A stretch of DNA of 32,845 nt from Rhodospirillales bacterium (GTDB lineage Bacteria; Pseudomonadota; Alphaproteobacteria; Rhodospirillales; Casp-alpha2), in the NCBI GenBank assembly GCA_021775325.1, contig JAJFID010000256.1:1-32845 (forward strand). Reading direction: 5' to 3'. Each line of letters opens with the position of its first letter. Position 1 is the stretch's first letter. Below, piece by piece: positions 8,775-17,944 of the stretch. The notes below the pieces were generated by a model that saw nothing but the letters and a program-made list of their open reading frames with translations, made no database searches and was not told where the DNA came from. The position numbers and the translations under genes were made by a program.

Positions 8775-9593
8775 GTGCGCAAGACAACACTGACAGACAG
8801 CGAAATCCAGGCCTACCATCGGGATGGTTTTGTCATGCCCGATTACCGGCTGCCCGACGATGTGCTATACGCCTTGCGCAAGGCCTATGATCGCATGGTT
8901 GATCAGAATTCGAACACGCCGGGCGTCAATCCGGATTTCATGCTCGGCCCGCATCTTAGCAAGCCGGGCGCTCAGGGGCTCAAGGGTGATCTGGTGTGGA
9001 TGGACTTTGCCCGCAACGATGAAATTCTGGATATGGTCTCACAGGTTGCCGGTGATGACCTGATCCTGTGGGGCACCACGCTGTTTGGCAAACCACCCAT
9101 AGTGGGCAAAGCCACGCCGTGGCACCAGGACGCCGATTATTACCCCATCGAGCCCATGGCCACGACCACCGTATGGGTCGCCATAGACGATGCCACGCCT
9201 GAAAACGGATGCATGCGGTATCTGCCCGGCTCGCACAAAGAACGCCGCGTCTTTCCCCATCATTGGAATGAACGGGAAGACCTGACCCTGTACCAGCAGA
9301 TCGATGCGGAATGGGTCGACGAGGATCGGGCCGTGGATGTGACATTGGAAGCAGGGCAGATATCGTTGCACGATGTGTTCATGGTGCATGGCTCACGGGC
9401 CAACACCACGCCCCACCGGCGTGCAGCCCTCGTGCTGCGTATCATGCCGGGCACCTCGTATTTCAATCACATGAAGGGTGCGGACAGCGACAACGCCACG
9501 CACGACTATTCGGGACGGGCCCTGTTTCAGTTGCGGGGCGAGGACAAAACAGGTCGCAACGATTTTGCGATCGGTCATCCCGATAATGCTTAG
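8775..9593 (+). CDS. Phytanoyl-CoA dioxygenase (PhyH) family protein
   Basis: WHQDADYYPIE (HxD), CMRYLPGSHKERRVFPH, distal VHGSRANTTPHRRAAL. GTG start at 8775. Confidence 0.9.
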   Translation: MRKTTLTDSEIQAYHRDGFVMPDYRLPDDVLYALRKAYDRMVDQNSNTPGVNPDFMLGPHLSKPGAQGLKGDLVWMDFARNDEILDMVSQVAGDDLILWGTTLFGKPPIVGKATPWHQDADYYPIEPMATTTVWVAIDDATPENGCMRYLPGSHKERRVFPHHWNEREDLTLYQQIDAEWVDEDRAVDVTLEAGQISLHDVFMVHGSRANTTPHRRAALVLRIMPGTSYFNHMKGADSDNATHDYSGRALFQLRGEDKTGRNDFAIGHPDNA

Positions 9594-10152
9594 AAGGTCT
9601 ATTTTCTATTTCCTCCGGCATGGCGAAACTGACTGGAACAAAGACCACCGGGCCCAGGGCCAGATGGACGTACCACTCAATGCAACCGGAATTGAACAGG
9701 CTAAACGGGCGAGCAAGATCGCTTGCGACCTGGATATCGTGACAATTTGCACAAGTCCGCTCAAGCGGGCTCTTGATACGGCTAAAATGATACAGGGTTC
9801 AAGGCGCTGCAATCTGGAAATAATCGAGGATCTGAGTGAGTGTTCGTGGGGTAACAGGGAAGGCGACACAAAGGGACGCTGGTTTACAGACTGGAAATCC
9901 GGATATGCGAATCCGGCTGGTGCGGAAACATATGAAATCTTTATTGAACGGGCATTACGAGGAATCAATCTGGCATTGAAAAGACCAGGCCCGGTGATGA
10001 TTGTATCGCATGGTGGCGTGTATTGGGCAGTACAGAATTACGCCAGACTTGGGGAGGAGTCTGATATTCCAAACGCTACCCCGGTACTACACGAGCCACC
10101 GCAACCGAATACTGGTGAATGGCGCACATCGGTCCTGACGCAAGCCTCGTAG
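9586..10152 (+). CDS. Histidine phosphatase (phosphoglycerate mutase-like) family protein
   Basis: FYFLRHGETDWN RHG motif, SPLKRALDTAKMI, VSHGGVYW. ATG at 9586 overlaps the end of the upstream PhyH gene by 8 nt. Confidence 0.9.
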   Translation: MLRRSIFYFLRHGETDWNKDHRAQGQMDVPLNATGIEQAKRASKIACDLDIVTICTSPLKRALDTAKMIQGSRRCNLEIIEDLSECSWGNREGDTKGRWFTDWKSGYANPAGAETYEIFIERALRGINLALKRPGPVMIVSHGGVYWAVQNYARLGEESDIPNATPVLHEPPQPNTGEWRTSVLTQAS

Positions 10153-10198
10153 CCTGACTTTCTCGACCAGTGGCCCAGATTCTGCTGTCAACCTTGGT

Positions 10199-11329
10199 TC
10201 AATCGCCGAGCGGAATATCTCCACCGTTGTATTCCGCGTCGAACGCCGCCATGAAGTCCGCGTAACTTCCAGCCTCAATCGCGCCCCGAATCCCGGACAT
10301 AAGCTGCTGGTAATAATGCAGGTTGTGCCAGCTCAACAGCATCAGACCCAGGACCTCCTTGGAGGTTGCGAGATGGTGCAGGTAGGCTCGGCTGTAGTCC
10401 TTACAGGCCGGACATGTGCATTCTTCGTCCAGTGGCCGGGGGTCGTCCTTGTGACGGGCATTGCGGATATTGATTTGTCCGCGCCGCGTAAACGCCTGCC
10501 CTGTCCGGCCCGACCGCGTCGGCAGCACACAGTCAAACATATCAATACCGCGCGCTACAGCACCGACCAGATCTTCCGGCTTGCCCACACCCATAAGGTA
10601 ACGTGGACGGTCAGCAGGTAGCGCTGGCGTCGTCACATCCAGCGTCGCAAACATGGCCTCCTGTCCCTCGCCCACTGCCAGGCCACCAACGGCATAACCA
10701 TCGAACCCGATATCACTGAGCGCGCGGGAAGATTCGGCCCGTAAATCAGGATACACGCCGCCCTGCACGATCCCGAACAGACCATATCCGTCACGGGTCT
10801 GGAAAGCCGTTTTCGAGCGTTCGGCCCAGCGCATGGACAGTCGCATGGAGTCAGCAGCCTGCTGTTCGGTCGCCGGGAAAGGCGTGCATTCATCCAGCAC
10901 CATGGTGATATTGGAATCCAGCAGACATTGTATCTCCACCGACCGTTCCGGCGACAGGTCGTGGTAGGAACCATCAATGTGCGAGCGAAACCGCACACCG
11001 TCTTCGGTAATCTTGCGCAACTCCGACAGCGACATGACCTGAAAACCGCCTGAGTCCGTCAAAATGGGACCGGACCAGTTCATGAACGTGTGCAGGCCGC
11101 CAAGGGCGGCTATCCGCTCGGCACCGGGGCGCAGCATGAGGTGATAGGTATTGCCGAGAATGATCTCCGCGCCGGTTTCGCGCACGGACTCAGGACGCAT
11201 TGTCTTCACCGTGGCCGCTGTGCCCACGGGCATGAATGCCGGGGTCTGAATGACCCCGTGCGCCGTGGTGATGTCGCCACGCCGCGCCATGCCGTCTGTA
11301 TTTCCGAGTTTGAACTTTATTCCTGACAC
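10199..11329 (-). CDS. tgt: Queuine tRNA-ribosyltransferase (Tgt)
   Basis: [68 protein letters not shown], Cys-rich [20 protein letters not shown] 11329 preferred; ATG 11407 is an alternative. Confidence 0.96.
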   Translation of the reverse strand: MSGIKFKLGNTDGMARRGDITTAHGVIQTPAFMPVGTAATVKTMRPESVRETGAEIILGNTYHLMLRPGAERIAALGGLHTFMNWSGPILTDSGGFQVMSLSELRKITEDGVRFRSHIDGSYHDLSPERSVEIQCLLDSNITMVLDECTPFPATEQQAADSMRLSMRWAERSKTAFQTRDGYGLFGIVQGGVYPDLRAESSRALSDIGFDGYAVGGLAVGEGQEAMFATLDVTTPALPADRPRYLMGVGKPEDLVGAVARGIDMFDCVLPTRSGRTGQAFTRRGQINIRNARHKDDPRPLDEECTCPACKDYSRAYLHHLATSKEVLGLMLLSWHNLHYYQQLMSGIRGAIEAGSYADFMAAFDAEYNGGDIPLGD

Positions 11330-11424
11330 GGGTTCAGGGCTCTCCGCTGCGTCGTCATCGCTCTGGATAGACGTCTTCGCGTTCCAGTGCAAGCCGTGCA
11401 GTCGCATACAGATCGAACCCCGTA

Positions 11425-12153
11425 TTAAATCCCTTGTCCAGCCCAGGGCGCTTTATGAATGCCGCACTCGGTCTTGTCCTGACCGGACCAGCGACCGCTG
11501 CGCATATCGCCGATTGTGGTGGGCAATCCGGTGCAGGGATAACATCCCACCGAGGTATATCCAAGCTCTTCCAGCGGGTGCCGGGGCAGATCATGCTCTG
11601 TAAAAGCGGCCTGAACACGGTCTGCCGACCACGCTGCCATGGGGTTTATTTTGAAATGTTTACCGTCGTGTTCGATGACTGGCAACTGCGCACGTCCGCC
11701 GCCATGAGCCCGCTTGCGACCGGTAATCCAGGCATCAAAAGGCTCCAACGCATGTTCCATGGGTAAGACCTTACGCATATGACAGCAGGCATCCGGGTCA
11801 CGATGATTGAGCGCGCGGTCTGGATCATAAGCCTCAATATAATCCGGATCAGGCCGGATCACCCGGACATCCCGCAAACCCAGATGTTCACGGAGCTTGC
11901 GCTCGTACTGAATCGTCTGGGCGAACAACATGCCTGTATCCAGGAACAGCACAGGCGTATCCGGTGCGACCTGGGCGATTTCATGCAGCAATACGGCAGA
12001 TTCGGTACCAAACGACGACGACACCGCAATCCGTCCAGGAAATGCTTCGTGAATCAGGGCATCCAGCAACTCGCGGTCCGCAAGATGGCCGTATTTATTG
12101 TGCAATACCTGTGCCGGATCGTCGTCCGACAGTATTCCAATATCCAATGGCAT
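11425..12153 (-). CDS. cysH: Assimilatory APS/PAPS reductase (CysH), probably APS-type with 4Fe-4S cluster
   Basis: [25 protein letters not shown] and [10 protein letters not shown] (CC...CxxC), C-terminal ECGIH. Confidence 0.93.
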   Translation of the reverse strand: MPLDIGILSDDDPAQVLHNKYGHLADRELLDALIHEAFPGRIAVSSSFGTESAVLLHEIAQVAPDTPVLFLDTGMLFAQTIQYERKLREHLGLRDVRVIRPDPDYIEAYDPDRALNHRDPDACCHMRKVLPMEHALEPFDAWITGRKRAHGGGRAQLPVIEHDGKHFKINPMAAWSADRVQAAFTEHDLPRHPLEELGYTSVGCYPCTGLPTTIGDMRSGRWSGQDKTECGIHKAPWAGQGI

Positions 12154-12238
12154 GTGGCCGCTCCAATCCCTCCAGAAAGACGACAGAAGACGTTAAACCA
12201 CATATCTGAGTAAAATAAAATGAATTACTTATAAAAAT

Positions 12239-12259
12239 AGTGATATATTATAATTCACT
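12239..12259. promoter_or_regulatory. Inverted repeat AGTGA-N11-TCACT overlapping the candidate cysH -10 box
   Basis: Read directly: agtga tatattataat tcact; a further AGTG half-site lies at 12267-12270. Confidence 0.4.
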
Positions 12260-12274
12260 GATTATTAGTGTTAA
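12247..12274 (-). promoter_or_regulatory. Candidate sigma70 promoter for cysH: TTAACA-N16-TATAAT (minus strand)
   Basis: Minus strand reads ttaaca ctaataatcagtgaat tataat; -10 is plus-strand ATTATA at 12247-12252, -35 is TGTTAA at 12269-12274. Points toward the cysH start at 12153. Confidence 0.6.
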
Positions 12275-13328
12275 TTTTTCGCTCCAACAGCGACGTATCT
12301 CCATACGAATAGAAACGGTAGCCGGTGTTAATGGCGTGATCGTAGGCGCGCTGCATGACCGACTGACCGGCGAATGCACACACCAGCATGTACAATGTGG
12401 ATCGGGGCAGGTGAAAATTGGTCATGAGCAGATCAGCGGACTTAATGCTGTAACCGGGCGTGATAAAAATATCGGTCTCGTCAGAAAAGGGATGAATGGA
12501 CCCGGCATCATCCACGGCGCTTTCCAGCAGACGCAACGCGGTCGTGCCCACGGCCACAATGCGCCCGCCATTCCGTCGAGTCTGGTTGACTGCGTCAGCG
12601 GTTTCCGGCGTGATCTCCCCCCACTCCGCGTGCATCCGGTGGTCCCGGGTATCGTCGACTTTCACCGGCAGAAAGGTGCCTGCACCCACGTGGAGCGTGA
12701 CAAACGTACTGGAAACGCCTCTGGCCTCCAGGTCTTTCAACAAGTTGTCGGTAAAATGCAGACCCGCCGTCGGGGCCGCAACGGCACCCTCAGTTGCCGC
12801 ATAAACTGTCTGATAGTCCTCGCCATCGTGCTGATCGCCGTCAGCCGGGCGTCGAATATAGGGCGGCAGCGGCATAATCCCGTGAGCAACCAGATTATCC
12901 CGTAACGAAGAAGCCATACCGTCGAATAACAATGTGACCTCTCCGCCATCACCCTTGGACACGACTGTTGCGCCAAAGTCTTCGGCAAAGCAGAGCCTGT
13001 CGTCATCTGCCAGTTTTCTGGCGGGGCGGGCGAAGGCCTGCCACTGGGTTGGTGTGACGCGCTTGTGTAACGTAATCTCGATTTTTGGGCCGGGCAGTGG
13101 TCCACCGGGTCGCTGGCGATGGCCGGTCAATCTGGCCGGAATAACTTTGGTATTATTCAGTACCAGCATATCACCGGCGCGCAACAGATCCGGTAAATCC
13201 CGGACGCTCTGATCATACAGGCCGCCATCCAAAGGCACATGCAACAGGCGCGCAGTGTCCCGGGGTCGCGCCGGTTCCTGTGCGATGCAGTGTTCGGGTA
13301 ACTCGAAATCGAAAAGGTCAACCTGCAT
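12255..13328 (-). CDS. queA: S-adenosylmethionine:tRNA ribosyltransferase-isomerase (QueA)
   Basis: MQVDLFDFELPEHCIAQEPARPRDTARLL, MLVLNNTKVIPARL, APTAGLHFT, LHVGAGTFLPVK, TNFHLPRSTLYMLVCAF. Confidence 0.96.
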   Translation of the reverse strand: MQVDLFDFELPEHCIAQEPARPRDTARLLHVPLDGGLYDQSVRDLPDLLRAGDMLVLNNTKVIPARLTGHRQRPGGPLPGPKIEITLHKRVTPTQWQAFARPARKLADDDRLCFAEDFGATVVSKGDGGEVTLLFDGMASSLRDNLVAHGIMPLPPYIRRPADGDQHDGEDYQTVYAATEGAVAAPTAGLHFTDNLLKDLEARGVSSTFVTLHVGAGTFLPVKVDDTRDHRMHAEWGEITPETADAVNQTRRNGGRIVAVGTTALRLLESAVDDAGSIHPFSDETDIFITPGYSIKSADLLMTNFHLPRSTLYMLVCAFAGQSVMQRAYDHAINTGYRFYSYGDTSLLERKINTNNQ

Positions 13329-13335
13329 GGACGGG

Positions 13336-13617
13336 CTATTTGCCTCCGCGCAAACGATCAAACCCCTGGCCGACACGACCAACCATCCCGGAGGTCAGTT
13401 TCCTGAGGCCACGACTGACCACCAGATATACAAGGGCAGCGGCGATATACGGATCGACGGAGCCAACTTCATAGGGTTGCTCCATGCCCGGTAACTGCAC
13501 AACATCCAATCCCTGTAACACCCTGTACGTCAGCATCGCAGCACCGATCGCGAACAATCGCACCAGCCACCGGCTCTGGCGTAAGGCAAACATAAGCGGC
13601 AGTTTCAGGAGCCACAT
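13336..13617 (-). CDS. Small predicted membrane protein of unknown function
   Basis: 93-aa ORF with hydrophobic segments fitting tightly between queA and the regulator gene on the same strand. Confidence 0.55.
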   Translation of the reverse strand: MWLLKLPLMFALRQSRWLVRLFAIGAAMLTYRVLQGLDVVQLPGMEQPYEVGSVDPYIAAALVYLVVSRGLRKLTSGMVGRVGQGFDRLRGGK

Positions 13618-13632
13618 GACAGCGGGTCCGCT

Positions 13633-14307
13633 CTATTTATCTTCTGAGGGTGAAATGCGATACGCACACCGCGTGGCCCCGGCCAGAATATGGTCGGAAC
13701 GTTCCACAACCACATCGGGGCCCAGGACCTGCTGAAACACGGACAACTCAGACGCACACAAACCCGTGCATACCTGCGCCGCAGAGCAGATCGGGCAATG
13801 GCGTTCCACAAACGTGAACGACGCGTCGTCGCCCTGCTGCACATCCGCCATATATCCTTCGTCGGTTCGAATTCTGGCCAGGGCATCCAGCTTTTCCACA
13901 ACACCGTCACATCGCTCCATAACGCGATTGTAGGCCTTGATCTGTGTTCCGGTACGAACCGCAATCAACTGATCAATGCCCGCGTCACCAAATGCCGCAC
14001 GTACGGTGTGGATCAGACCGACGGCCAAATCAGCGTGACCATCCGGGAAAAAACTGTTGGCACCATCCGTCAACGCCCAGATTTTGGACGGACGCCCGGC
14101 ACTGCCGCGCTTTTCTTCATAGCTGACCAGTCCTTTTTCCGCCATGTCATAGAGGTGCTGGCGGACTGCCATGGCGGTAACACCGAGGCGCTCGGACAGG
14201 GCTTGCGCCGTCAGCGGACCGTCCATTTTCAGGGCGTCAATGACCGCCCGGCTGCCTTTTGCCTTTTTAGCAGACTCCGGGTTGGTAGTTGTCGTAGAAT
14301 CGTTCAT
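13633..14307 (-). CDS. SufR-like/DeoR-type HTH regulator with C-terminal cysteine cluster
   Basis: wHTH GPLTAQALSERLGVTAMAVRQHLYDMAEKGLVSYEEKRGSAGRPSKIWALT; C-terminal HCPICSAAQVCTGLCASELSVFQQVLG...ATRCAYRI as in SufR-like Fe-S regulators. ATG at 14307. Confidence 0.82.
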   Translation of the reverse strand: MNDSTTTTNPESAKKAKGSRAVIDALKMDGPLTAQALSERLGVTAMAVRQHLYDMAEKGLVSYEEKRGSAGRPSKIWALTDGANSFFPDGHADLAVGLIHTVRAAFGDAGIDQLIAVRTGTQIKAYNRVMERCDGVVEKLDALARIRTDEGYMADVQQGDDASFTFVERHCPICSAAQVCTGLCASELSVFQQVLGPDVVVERSDHILAGATRCAYRISPSEDK

Positions 14308-14360
14308 GGGACGTTTATAAAGAAACATCTTGCCATACTCAACAAATAAGGAAATATTAT

Positions 14361-14378
14361 ATAAAGATTTTTCTTTAT
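14361..14378. promoter_or_regulatory. Perfect inverted repeat ATAAAGA-TTTT-TCTTTAT; candidate operator of the SufR-like regulator
   Basis: Read directly in the divergent intergenic region 14308-14395; an additional direct copy of ATAAAGA is at 14317-14323. Confidence 0.5.
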
Positions 14379-14395
14379 TAATGGAGATCAGACAA

Positions 14396-15994
14396 ATGCT
14401 CGAAACTGTGCAACAGACAGACTGGCAGGATGCCATTGAGTATCAGGCACTGCGCGAAGCTGGATCGAAAATCGTCAAGATCGGGTCGAAACAGATCGCC
14501 CTGTTTGATCGTGATGGCGCGGTGTATGCCTGTAACAACCGCTGCCCACACGAGGGGTATCCACTGAAGGAAGGCACCGTCAGTGGCGAATGCACCCTGA
14601 CCTGTAACTGGCATAACTGGAAGTTTGATCTGCGCACCGGCGACAACGCCTATGGTGGCGACCGGCTGCGCGTATACCCCGTCCGCATCGAAAACGGCAT
14701 GATCCAGCTTGATGTGGCAGATGCGCCGGCCCATGAACGCATCGCCCATGCACTGGACAATCTTCATGATTCCTTCGACAAACACGAGTATGACCGCATG
14801 GCCCGGGAAATAGCCCGAATGGACAAAGCGGGCGGTGATCCACTGGATGCGGTCCGCAAGACCATTCAATGGACCCATGATCGTTTTGAATTCGGTATCG
14901 GCACAACCCACGCGCCTATGGCCGCCGTGGACTGGTTGAACCTTCGCAATACCCGAGCCCATGATCAGGCCACACGGCTGATGCCCATCCATGAAATCGT
15001 CGCCAACTTCGCCTGGGATTGTCAGCGCGAACCGGTGTACCCCTACCCGACCACCGTCACCCCGTGGAACGAAGACGGTTTTGTTGATGCGGTGGAAGCG
15101 GAAGATGAAAAAACAGCCATTGCCTATGTGCGTGGCGCGCTGGAAGACAATCTGAACTGGTCTGACCTGGAGCGTGGCTTTGCCCGCGCCGCACTGGCCC
15201 ATTATCTGGATTTCGGCCATGGTGCCATCTACGTGCTCAAGACCGGCGAACTCATCGAGCACCTGGGACAAGATGTCGTCGAACCACTGTTGTTGATGCT
15301 GACCCGTGGACTGGTGATGTCCTGGCGGGAGGACCTGATCCCCGAGTTCCGTTCCTATGCGTCAATTCTTGAGAACTGGGGAGCCAATCAGGAAAAAACC
15401 GTGTCGCCTGAAGATTTCGATGGCCTTGGCCCGAAAAAAGCCATGTTGATGGCCGCACAAGCGTCACAGGCACCCGCTGAACTCTACGACGTTCTGCTTG
15501 AGATGAACGCCCGCAGTCTTCTGAAATTTGATCTGGACGTGCAGGACGCGACTGACCAGTCCATCGCCCATAACCACACCTGGCTCAGCGTGACCCACGA
15601 AGTGACCTTTGCCAACGCCGCCCGCCAACTGGCCCAGAAGTTCCCTGAGTTATGGCCCTCGGCCCTGTTACAGATGTGTTGTTTCTTTGGGCGCAACAGC
15701 GAAGCGCAGGATCCTTCTATCGATCTGGCGGACTGGAAGGTGGACGATACCGAAGATTTTCTGGCAACGGCATTTGATTCCCTGTTTGACCACAGCCAGT
15801 TCGAATACATCGTCACCGCGCACCTGATCAAGACAGTTACCGCAGTCAGTGACGAGATTGACAACAACGCCGACGCGCCATGGAAGCCCACCCTGCTGGC
15901 CGGTCTCAACCGTTTCCTGCACTCACCCTTAAAGCGGCGACATTCCCTGCGGACAGCCAAACAGGCCCTGTCATTTGTTGCCATTGAAGACTGA
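14396..15994 (+). CDS. Rieske [2Fe-2S] domain protein with large C-terminal helical domain
   Basis: CNNRCPHEGYPLKEGTVSGECTLTCNWHNWKFDLRTG carries the CxH...CxxH ligands; about 430 aa beyond the Rieske domain. ATG 14396 preceded by GGAG; the ORF extends to 14330. Confidence 0.88.
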   Translation: MLETVQQTDWQDAIEYQALREAGSKIVKIGSKQIALFDRDGAVYACNNRCPHEGYPLKEGTVSGECTLTCNWHNWKFDLRTGDNAYGGDRLRVYPVRIENGMIQLDVADAPAHERIAHALDNLHDSFDKHEYDRMAREIARMDKAGGDPLDAVRKTIQWTHDRFEFGIGTTHAPMAAVDWLNLRNTRAHDQATRLMPIHEIVANFAWDCQREPVYPYPTTVTPWNEDGFVDAVEAEDEKTAIAYVRGALEDNLNWSDLERGFARAALAHYLDFGHGAIYVLKTGELIEHLGQDVVEPLLLMLTRGLVMSWREDLIPEFRSYASILENWGANQEKTVSPEDFDGLGPKKAMLMAAQASQAPAELYDVLLEMNARSLLKFDLDVQDATDQSIAHNHTWLSVTHEVTFANAARQLAQKFPELWPSALLQMCCFFGRNSEAQDPSIDLADWKVDDTEDFLATAFDSLFDHSQFEYIVTAHLIKTVTAVSDEIDNNADAPWKPTLLAGLNRFLHSPLKRRHSLRTAKQALSFVAIED

Positions 15995-16003
15995 TTGCGA
16001 AAC

Positions 16004-16042
16004 ACCTCTCGTCCTATAGAGTACAGCCTGGATGCGAGAGGT
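16004..16042. terminator. Possible terminator-like inverted repeat ACCTCTCG / CGAGAGGT followed by TTT
   Basis: 8-bp arms with 23-nt loop between the Rieske stop (15994) and the PhyH start (16057). The long loop weakens the call. Confidence 0.3.
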
Positions 16043-16056
16043 TTTCGGGGTTTCAG

Positions 16057-16926
16057 ATGAATAACGGTCACGTGGAACAGATACGTGAAGAGGGCTACGC
16101 CATTATCCGCGGGTTCATGCCACCCGAAGAAATTGAACAAATTTCACGTGCCTCGGACGAAATCTACCAGGAAGGTCTGAAGCATCACACCACATTCCGC
16201 GACAGAAACCTGCTGCTGGATGTGATCGAAGATCCAGCCAGCAGGGAACGCATTGTCATTCAGGCGCACTGGTTTTCCTGGATCAACGCGTATCTGGAAG
16301 GTGCCAGGCGACATCCGAATTATCTGACTATCCTGGAACCTCTGCTGGGTCGGAACATCAAACAACTGGCGCATCAGTTACACTTCAAACCGCCGGGCGC
16401 CAAATACACTTTCTACCGGTATCATCAGGATATCCGGTTCCGCGATAACCCGGACGTGCTTAGCAATCTGGAAACGTCGTCTGTCAACGCGGGCCTGGCT
16501 ATCGATGCACAGAACCTCGACAACGGATGTCTGAGGGTGTTTCCCGGCAGCCACAAAAACGGCTATCTGGGCCTGTCCGAGGATCGCTCAATCATGAACA
16601 GCTCGTCGGATGCAGAAGACCTTGCACAGGCAGGTCTGTCTCCTGAAGATGCTGTGGCGTGCATACTGGAACCGGGCGATCTGGTGTTGTGGACGCTGTT
16701 CACACTTCATGGGTCTGGCCCCAATACGTCCGGGCACAACAGGCGTTTCATGATTAACAACTATATGCGCGCGGAAGATGCTCCGACCCGGGGTGAGTGG
16801 GCGTTCCGGGATGGCGTTTCAACGCCGCTCGGACAAACACCGGAAATATGCAAGTATGAGCAACTGCACGAGAACCCAGGGCCGTTTTACGTGGAGAACA
16901 CCTGGACAGATGAGGTATACGGATAG
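16057..16926 (+). CDS. Phytanoyl-CoA dioxygenase (PhyH) family protein
   Basis: YRYHQDIRF (HxD), NGCLRVFPGSHKNGYLGL, LHGSGPNTSGHNRRFMINNY. Confidence 0.9.
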   Translation: MNNGHVEQIREEGYAIIRGFMPPEEIEQISRASDEIYQEGLKHHTTFRDRNLLLDVIEDPASRERIVIQAHWFSWINAYLEGARRHPNYLTILEPLLGRNIKQLAHQLHFKPPGAKYTFYRYHQDIRFRDNPDVLSNLETSSVNAGLAIDAQNLDNGCLRVFPGSHKNGYLGLSEDRSIMNSSSDAEDLAQAGLSPEDAVACILEPGDLVLWTLFTLHGSGPNTSGHNRRFMINNYMRAEDAPTRGEWAFRDGVSTPLGQTPEICKYEQLHENPGPFYVENTWTDEVYG

Positions 16927-16972
16927 TACCGGTACATCACGGACCACGCATTAGCGCACAAGGACGCCATTC

Positions 16973-17944
16973 ATGACCAAAGACAAGGACTTCTTCCGCC
17001 CCATATCGTCCATCCTGCTGCCGCGGTTTGCAGGCGTACCCACATTCATGCGCCTGCCCATGCTGGAGCAGGCCGACTGGCACGAAGCGGATATCGGGCT
17101 GATTGGCGTGCCGTGGGATGGCGGTACCACCAACCGGGCGGGTGCTCGGCACGGACCGCGTCAGATGCGCGATATGTCCACGCTCATGCGGGCTATTCAT
17201 CCGACAACCCGTATCAACCCCTATGAATGCGCGAAATGTGCCGAGTTTGGCGATACCCCCGTTAACCCGCTGGACATTATGGATACGCTGGACCGGGTCA
17301 CAAAGTTTTATGAAGCTGTGCACGCGGCAAACGTGGTGCCGCTGACGGCGGGTGGTGATCACCTGATTACGCTGCCTATCATGCGTGCCATCGCCAGGGA
17401 TAATCCCGTCGGCATGGTCCACATCGACGCTCATTCGGATACCAATGACCGGTACTTCGGTGACAACATCTACACCCATGGAACACCCTTCCGCCGGGCT
17501 ATCGAAGAAGGCCTGCTGGACCCTGAACGCACGGTCCAGATCGGCATTCGCGGCGGGCTTTATACCAAGAACGACAACAACTGGGCCAAGGAACAGGGCA
17601 TACGGGTTATCGAGATCGAGGAATACTTCGATCTCGGCGTGGATAAAGTCATTGAGGAAGTGGGCAGGGTCATCGGTGATGGTCGAACCTACATCAGTTT
17701 TGATGTGGACGGCCTGGACCCGGTCTATGCACCGGGCACGGGCACGCCGGAGATCGGCGGCCTCAACCCATACGAATCACAGAAGATCCTGCGCAGCCTG
17801 CGTGGTCGCAATCTGGTTGGTGGCGATGTGGTTGAAGTGGCCCCGCCGTTTGACTCAGAAGGCATGACGGCGCTGGTTGGTGTAACCATGATGTGGGAAA
17901 TCCTGTGTCTGCTGGCGGAGCCGTTTGAAAGCGCTAACACCTAG
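16973..17944 (+). CDS. Agmatinase/ureohydrolase family protein
   Basis: Metal-binding motifs TAGGDH, HIDAHSDTND, SFDVDGLDPVYAPGTGTPEIGGL. Confidence 0.93.
   Translation: MTKDKDFFRPISSILLPRFAGVPTFMRLPMLEQADWHEADIGLIGVPWDGGTTNRAGARHGPRQMRDMSTLMRAIHPTTRINPYECAKCAEFGDTPVNPLDIMDTLDRVTKFYEAVHAANVVPLTAGGDHLITLPIMRAIARDNPVGMVHIDAHSDTNDRYFGDNIYTHGTPFRRAIEEGLLDPERTVQIGIRGGLYTKNDNNWAKEQGIRVIEIEEYFDLGVDKVIEEVGRVIGDGRTYISFDVDGLDPVYAPGTGTPEIGGLNPYESQKILRSLRGRNLVGGDVVEVAPPFDSEGMTALVGVTMMWEILCLLAEPFESANT

Noticed and set aside
13690-14349. 219-aa plus-strand ORF opposite the SufR-like regulator
   Set aside because: Shadow ORF with no motif; the minus-strand frame has a wHTH and Cys cluster.
14378-15271. 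297-aa minus-strand ORF antisense to the Rieske gene
   Set aside because: Shadow of a well-supported coding frame with Rieske ligands.
16973-17944. Nickel guanidine hydrolase (GdmH) assignment for the ureohydrolase
   Set aside because: Motifs fit the whole agmatinase superfamily; no hypA/hypB-like maturation genes are nearby, so the specific call is unsupported.
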